Positions 59,484 through 64,000 of a DNA stretch of 64,000 bases are shown here, piece after piece. The stretch's first letter is position 1; each line of letters starts with the position of its first letter. Made by a program: the position numbers and the translations under genes. The stretch covers positions 3,180,018-3,244,017 of the forward strand of contig NZ_CP027236.1 of assembly GCF_002999235.1 (NCBI RefSeq), written 5' to 3'. The stretch is from Actinomyces sp. oral taxon 897. GTDB taxonomy: Bacteria > Actinomycetota > Actinomycetes > Actinomycetales > Actinomycetaceae. A model generated the notes under the pieces. It was not told where the DNA came from. It did not search any database and saw only the letters and a list, made by a program, of their open reading frames with translations.

Positions 59484-62400
59484 ATGACCTCCCCCAGGTC
59501 CCTGACGGCGTGGCGCCGCACGGCGCGGCACCTGCCCTCCCTCCTCGTCCTCGCCCTGGTGCTGGGCGTGGGCGTCATGGCCCTGGCCCACCCCGGCGTG
59601 CGGACCACGGAGGTGGACGTGGACGACGGCGGCGTCTGGGTGACCAACGAGGCCAAGCAGATGGTCGGCCACCTCAACTACGACTCCCGCACGCTGGACG
59701 CCGCCCTGCGCGCCGGGACCATGGACTTCGACATCGGCCAGGCGGGGGAGACCGTCACCTTCTCGGACCTGACGGCGCACTCGGTGGCCCCGGTGCAGGT
59801 GGCCGAGGCGGCCCTGGGGGCGGCCACCTCCCTGCCGGGGCGGACCCTGGCCGTCCAGGGCGGGGACCGGGTGGGGCTGCTCGACCCCGACGAGGGCAGC
59901 CTGTGGGTGGTCGACGCCCACTCCCCCGCCGCGGCCCTGACCGAGTCCTCGGCGCTGTCCACGGGCCTGAGGCGGGGCGCGGTGAGCGCCGCCCAGGACG
60001 GCACGGTCGTGGCGGCCTCCGCGGCGGCGGGGCTCATGGTCACCGTCGCCCCCACCGGCAGCCTCGACTCGGTGCGCACCACCCGCCTCACCGGCCTGGC
60101 CCAGGGCGCGAGCCTGTCCCTGACCGTCGTCGGCGACCGGCCGGTGGGCCTGGACGCGGACTCCGGGACCCTGGTCCTGCCTGACGGCTCGGTGCGTGAC
60201 CTCAGCGCCCAGGGCGTGGGCACGGGCGCCGTCCTGCAGGCCCCCGGGCCCGCCTCCGACTCGGTCCTGGTCTCCACCGGCTCGGCCCTGCTGTCCGTCC
60301 CCCTGGACGGCGGGGAGGTCACCACCACCCCGGCCACCGCCGACGGGCGCACCGGCGCGCCGGCCCCTCCCGTGCGCCACCAGGGCTGCGCCTACGCCGC
60401 GTGGGCGGGGTCGGGCGCCTACCAGCGGGTGTGCGACGACCCGGGCGCCTCGACCGCCATGGTGGTGGACACCCTCATGGCGGCCAGCAACCAGCTGGTG
60501 TTCCGCACCAACCGGACCCGTATCGTCCTGAACGACATTAGCTCGGGCTCGGTGTGGCTGCCCGAGGAGAACATGGTCCTCATGGACGACTGGGACGAGG
60601 TCGAGAAGCAGCTGGCCGAGAAGGAGGACCAGGAGGACTCCCCGGAGCAGACCGACCAGATCGCCGACCCCCACCGCAATGAGCAGAACACCCCGCCCGA
60701 CGCCGTGGACGACTCCTTCGGGGTGCGTCCGGGACGCACCACCACCCTGCCCGTGCTGCAGAACGACTCCGACGCCGACGGCGACGTCCTGACCGCCACG
60801 GCCACCACCACCCCCTCCCTGGGCTCGGTGGCCGCCACCCGGGGCGGGCGGGCCCTGCAGGTCACCGACGTGGAGGAGGACGCCACGGGCTCGACCACCT
60901 TCACCTACGAGGCCTCCGACGGGCAGGCCGCGGACACCGCGACCGTCACCGTGACCGTCCACCCCTGGTCGGACAACGAGGGCCCCACCCAGCTGCGTGA
61001 CCCCTCCCTCCGGCTGGGGGCCGGGGCCCAGACGGACTACAACGTCCTGGCCGACTGGATCGACCCCGACGGCGACCAGGTCTACCTGTCCTCCGCCACC
61101 GCCCCGGAGGGGACCGAGGTGCGCTACACCGAGGAGGGCACGGTCTCGGTACGGGACCTGGGCGGCGGGCCGGGGCCCAGGGAGGTCACGGTGGTGGTCT
61201 CCGACGGCAGGGCGTCCACCACCGGGACCCTGACCGTGGACGTCCAGGACGCCGGCAACGTGCCCCCCACCGCCAACGCGGACCTCTACGTGGCCCGGGT
61301 GGGCGAGCCCCTGACCCTGGAGCCCCTGGCCAACGACACCGACGCCAACGGGGACCCCCTGTCCCTGGTCTCCCTGTCGGTGGCCCCCGCGGGCACCACC
61401 CTGACCCCCGACCTGGCGCTGGGCACGGTGAGCCTGACCGCCACCGCCCCGGGCACCCACCAGATCACCTACACGGTCACCGACGGCCCGTCCACCGCCC
61501 TGGGGGTCATCCGCGTGGACGTGGTCCCCGTGGACGAGCAGGCGGTGCCCGTGGCCGAGGACGACCTGGCGGTGCTGCCGGCCGGGGGCTCCAGCCTCGT
61601 GGCGCCCCTGGGCAACGACTCCGACCCCTCCGGCGGGGTGCTGGTCATCCAGAGCGTGGAGGCCCCCGGTGACGGCCGCCTGGAGGTCACCCTCGTGGAC
61701 CGCCACCTCCTGCGGGTCTCGGCCCCCTCCGGCCTGGACGCCCCGGCGTCGCTGCGCTACTCGGTGTCCAACGGACAGGCCACCGCCACCGCCTACGTCA
61801 CCGTGGTGCCCGCCCCCGCCCGGGACGACAAGCGCCCGCCCCAGCTCCAGGCGGACTGGGCCAAGGTGCAGGTCGGTGACGTCGGCAGCGTCAACGTGCT
61901 GGCCAACGACACCTCGCCCGCCGGCCTGCCCCTGAGCGTGGACCCCGACCTGGTCTACACCCCCAGCCCGGTGGGGACCCCCTTCGTGACCGGCAACCTG
62001 GTGCGCCTGGAGGCGGGCACCTCCCCGGGCACCCTCCAGGTGGCCTACAGCGTCCACGACTCCTCGGGGAACCTGGCCACCTCCACGGTGACCTTCGAGG
62101 TCATCGCCTCCGACCAGGCCAACAACGCCCCCCAGCCCCAGGCCCTGACCGCCTGGGCGGTGACGGGGGAGACCACCCGCATCCCCGTGCCCCTGAACGG
62201 CACCGACCCCGACGGGGACTCCGTCAGCCTGGTGGGCGTGGCCCAGTCCCCCACCAAGGGCACGGTGGAGCTGGGCACCGGGTGGCTGGAGTACACCCCC
62301 GCCCGGGACACCACGGGCACCGACGTCTTCACCTACACCGTCGAGGACAGCCGCGGCAAGCAGGCCTCGGCCCGGGTGCGGGTGGGCATCGCCCCGCCCT

Positions 62401-64000
62401 CGCAGGTCAACCAGGACCCGGTGGCCCAGGACGACGTCGTACGGGCCCGCCCGGGCCGGCGCCTGTCGGTGCCCGTGACCGCCAACGACATCGACGCCGA
62501 CGGCGACCCGGTCGCCCTGGTGCCCGGCTCCCTGGAGTCCCCTGTGCTGGCCGCCACGACCACCGGGAACTACGTGAGCGTGACCACCCCCGCCGCCGAG
62601 GGCTCCTACCTGGTCTCCTACGGGATCTCCGACGGGCGGGGCGGGGGCGGGCGGGGCACGCTGACGGTCAACGTCTCGGCCGACGCGCCCCTGGCCGCGC
62701 CGGTGGCCCGCGACGACAACGTCCTGCTCTCCGAGCTGCCCGAGCACGGCCAGGTGCGTATCGACGTCCTGGCCAACGACGAGGACCCCGACGGCGACCG
62801 CTCCTCCCTGAGCGTGACCGCCCACGGCGAGGGGGTGGCGGTGGACGGCTCGAGCCTGCTCATCACCCCCGGCGCCCGGCGCCGCCTGGTGGTCTACACC
62901 GTCACCGACGCCGACGGGCTGAGCGCCTCCGCCCTGGTCTCGGTGCCCGGGGCCGACCGTTCCGCCCCGGTCCTGGACGCCACCCGCCTGCCGGTGCGGG
63001 TCCGCTCCGGGCAGGACGTGACCCTGGACGTGCGCGACTACGTCCTGGTGCGCCCGGGCCGCAGCGCGCGGGTCACCGACGCCTCCACGCTGGGTGCCTC
63101 GGTGGGCGTGGACCCCGGTATACGCCTGTCCGACGAGTACCACGTCACCTTCCGCGTGGCCGCGGACTACTACGGCAAGACCTCGGTGTCCTTCACGGCG
63201 CGCGACGGCGCCGCCGAGGACGACTCGGCCACCTCGGCCTCCCTGACCCTGCCGCTGGAGGTGGAGAGCACCCGCAACAACCCGCCCACCCTGCGCCCCA
63301 CCCTCATACGGGTGGCCGCCGGGGAGGACGCCGTCACCCAGGACCTCTCCCTCATGGTGGACGACCCCGAGGGCGCCGACCCCGCGGGCTTTGCCTACCA
63401 GGTCTCCGACGTCCCCGCCGGGGTGAGCGCCTCCCTGAGCGGACACACCCTGTCGGTGCGGGCCGACGCCGGCCAGGCCAAGGGGCCGCTGGGCTCCCTG
63501 ACGGTGTCCGTGGACGACGGCTCCGGGGCCGTCACGGCCCAGGTGCCCGTCACCCTGGTGGCCTCCACCCGGGCGCTCACCCAGGTCTCCGACGCCGTCA
63601 TCACGGCCGCCCGCTCCGGGGGCACCGAGGCGGTGGACCTCACCCAGTACACGATCAACCCCTTCCCGGGCACGCCCCTGCGCGTGGTGGGCTCCTCGGT
63701 GCAGGTGGGCCAGGGCACGGTCGACCCCCAGGGGACCACCCTGAACATCACCCCCGCCACCGGCTTCCGCGGCCAGATGACGGTCACCTACCGCCTCATG
63801 GACGCCACCGGTGACGCCGACCGCGTGGTGGAGGGCCGGGTCCGCCTGGTGGTGCGCGACCGCCCCGAGGCCCCCACGAACGTGCGGGTCTCGGCCGCCG
63901 GGGCCGGGCACGCCTTCGTGACCTTCGACCCCGGGGCGGACAACGGCGCCCCGATCACCGGGTTCACCGTCACCGACGCCGCCACCGGCGAGGACTACAC
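59484..64000 (+). CDS. Very large anchored protein of Ig/cadherin-like repeats, 3' end beyond the window
   Basis: 1,505 codons are open to the right edge. An N-terminal membrane helix (LPSLLVLALVLGVGVMALA, residues 13-31) is followed by a beta-propeller-like region (about 40-340). A short acidic coiled stretch follows (DDWDEVEKQLAEKEDQEDSP). Then come about ten tandem beta-sandwich repeats with Ca-binding-like DxDGD motifs, such as NDSDADGDVLT, NDTDANGDPLS, NGTDPDGDSVS, NDIDADGDPVA and NDEDPDGDRSS. A fibronectin type III domain begins near 63865 (APTNVRVSAAG). In related actinobacteria similar proteins precede moxR-DUF58-transglutaminase and PP2C/FHA genes. ATG 59484 follows GAGGTG. It is probably a surface structural or adhesion protein. 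Confidence 0.85.
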   Translation, partial: MTSPRSLTAWRRTARHLPSLLVLALVLGVGVMALAHPGVRTTEVDVDDGGVWVTNEAKQMVGHLNYDSRTLDAALRAGTMDFDIGQAGETVTFSDLTAHSVAPVQVAEAALGAATSLPGRTLAVQGGDRVGLLDPDEGSLWVVDAHSPAAALTESSALSTGLRRGAVSAAQDGTVVAASAAAGLMVTVAPTGSLDSVRTTRLTGLAQGASLSLTVVGDRPVGLDADSGTLVLPDGSVRDLSAQGVGTGAVLQAPGPASDSVLVSTGSALLSVPLDGGEVTTTPATADGRTGAPAPPVRHQGCAYAAWAGSGAYQRVCDDPGASTAMVVDTLMAASNQLVFRTNRTRIVLNDISSGSVWLPEENMVLMDDWDEVEKQLAEKEDQEDSPEQTDQIADPHRNEQNTPPDAVDDSFGVRPGRTTTLPVLQNDSDADGDVLTATATTTPSLGSVAATRGGRALQVTDVEEDATGSTTFTYEASDGQAADTATVTVTVHPWSDNEGPTQLRDPSLRLGAGAQTDYNVLADWIDPDGDQVYLSSATAPEGTEVRYTEEGTVSVRDLGGGPGPREVTVVVSDGRASTTGTLTVDVQDAGNVPPTANADLYVARVGEPLTLEPLANDTDANGDPLSLVSLSVAPAGTTLTPDLALGTVSLTATAPGTHQITYTVTDGPSTALGVIRVDVVPVDEQAVPVAEDDLAVLPAGGSSLVAPLGNDSDPSGGVLVIQSVEAPGDGRLEVTLVDRHLLRVSAPSGLDAPASLRYSVSNGQATATAYVTVVPAPARDDKRPPQLQADWAKVQVGDVGSVNVLANDTSPAGLPLSVDPDLVYTPSPVGTPFVTGNLVRLEAGTSPGTLQVAYSVHDSSGNLATSTVTFEVIASDQANNAPQPQALTAWAVTGETTRIPVPLNGTDPDGDSVSLVGVAQSPTKGTVELGTGWLEYTPARDTTGTDVFTYTVEDSRGKQASARVRVGIAPPSQVNQDPVAQDDVVRARPGRRLSVPVTANDIDADGDPVALVPGSLESPVLAATTTGNYVSVTTPAAEGSYLVSYGISDGRGGGGRGTLTVNVSADAPLAAPVARDDNVLLSELPEHGQVRIDVLANDEDPDGDRSSLSVTAHGEGVAVDGSSLLITPGARRRLVVYTVTDADGLSASALVSVPGADRSAPVLDATRLPVRVRSGQDVTLDVRDYVLVRPGRSARVTDASTLGASVGVDPGIRLSDEYHVTFRVAADYYGKTSVSFTARDGAAEDDSATSASLTLPLEVESTRNNPPTLRPTLIRVAAGEDAVTQDLSLMVDDPEGADPAGFAYQVSDVPAGVSASLSGHTLSVRADAGQAKGPLGSLTVSVDDGSGAVTAQVPVTLVASTRALTQVSDAVITAARSGGTEAVDLTQYTINPFPGTPLRVVGSSVQVGQGTVDPQGTTLNITPATGFRGQMTVTYRLMDATGDADRVVEGRVRLVVRDRPEAPTNVRVSAAGAGHAFVTFDPGADNGAPITGFTVTDAATGEDY

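Noticed and set aside
59283..63911. A 1,542-codon open frame on the minus strand
   Set aside because: It is antisense to the large repeat protein and to the end of ppdK. It is composed of Gly/Arg/His/Pro/Val shadow residues and contains no recognisable domain. Long antisense frames are expected at this GC content.

Overview
The window is very GC-rich (by eye around 70% or more), and its coding sequence is dominated by G/C-ending codons. WhiB1 and PdtaS side by side, an FHA-FtsK ATPase, actinobacterial families such as DUF2505, DUF2516 and DUF2993, an ileS leader with an ultrashort-type T-box, and promoters placed about six bases before start codons all point to an actinobacterium. Extra-long Ala/Pro/Gly/Thr-rich linkers and the gene set suggest the Actinomycetaceae (Actinomyces-like). 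That last step is inference, since no 16S or other marker is present.

Positions 1-19650 hold an uncharacterised multi-gene system. It comprises the end of a MoxR-type AAA+ ATPase, a DUF5682 protein, a von Willebrand A (VWA) protein and a SWIM zinc-finger protein, joined by 4-base start/stop overlaps. These are followed by three tandem DUF4132 (MolR/YehI-like) paralogues. A membrane beta-propeller gene on the opposite strand sits in the middle. The first DUF4132 gene is broken by a one-base deletion in a G tract. The composition recalls the E. coli yehI-yehLMPQ group, whose function is unknown.

Positions 19650-29400 are largely housekeeping. They contain mnmA with an acyltransferase, ileS with a T-box leader, a DUF2505 protein, the sensor kinase gene pdtaS, and whiB1 (convergent with pdtaS, as in mycobacteria). 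Positions 29500-40000 hold a large FHA-FtsK/EccC-type ATPase, an SRAP (HMCES/YedK) protein, ligA with an unusual insertion, and a DUF2993 protein. The intergenic DNA here carries a 22-bp repeat found at three loci, a roughly 62-bp degenerate tandem repeat, and inverted-repeat-bounded segments.

Positions 40500-46400 hold a nitrobindin-like protein, YgfZ, DUF2516 with Dtd, a macrodomain protein, and a PadR regulator with its membrane partner and a palindromic operator. Positions 47000-56500 hold clpC and a module like B. subtilis YdjG/YdjH/YdjI (zinc-ribbon membrane protein, TPM protein, SPFH protein). Between clpC and the TPM gene, an MFS sugar transporter and a universal stress protein are flanked by an apparently perfect 473-bp direct duplication, the footprint of a single-crossover integration. 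The window ends with ppdK and the first 1,505 codons of a very large anchored protein of Ig/cadherin-like repeats.

No rRNA, tRNA or CRISPR array was seen. Functions come from motif recognition by eye; no database search was run.
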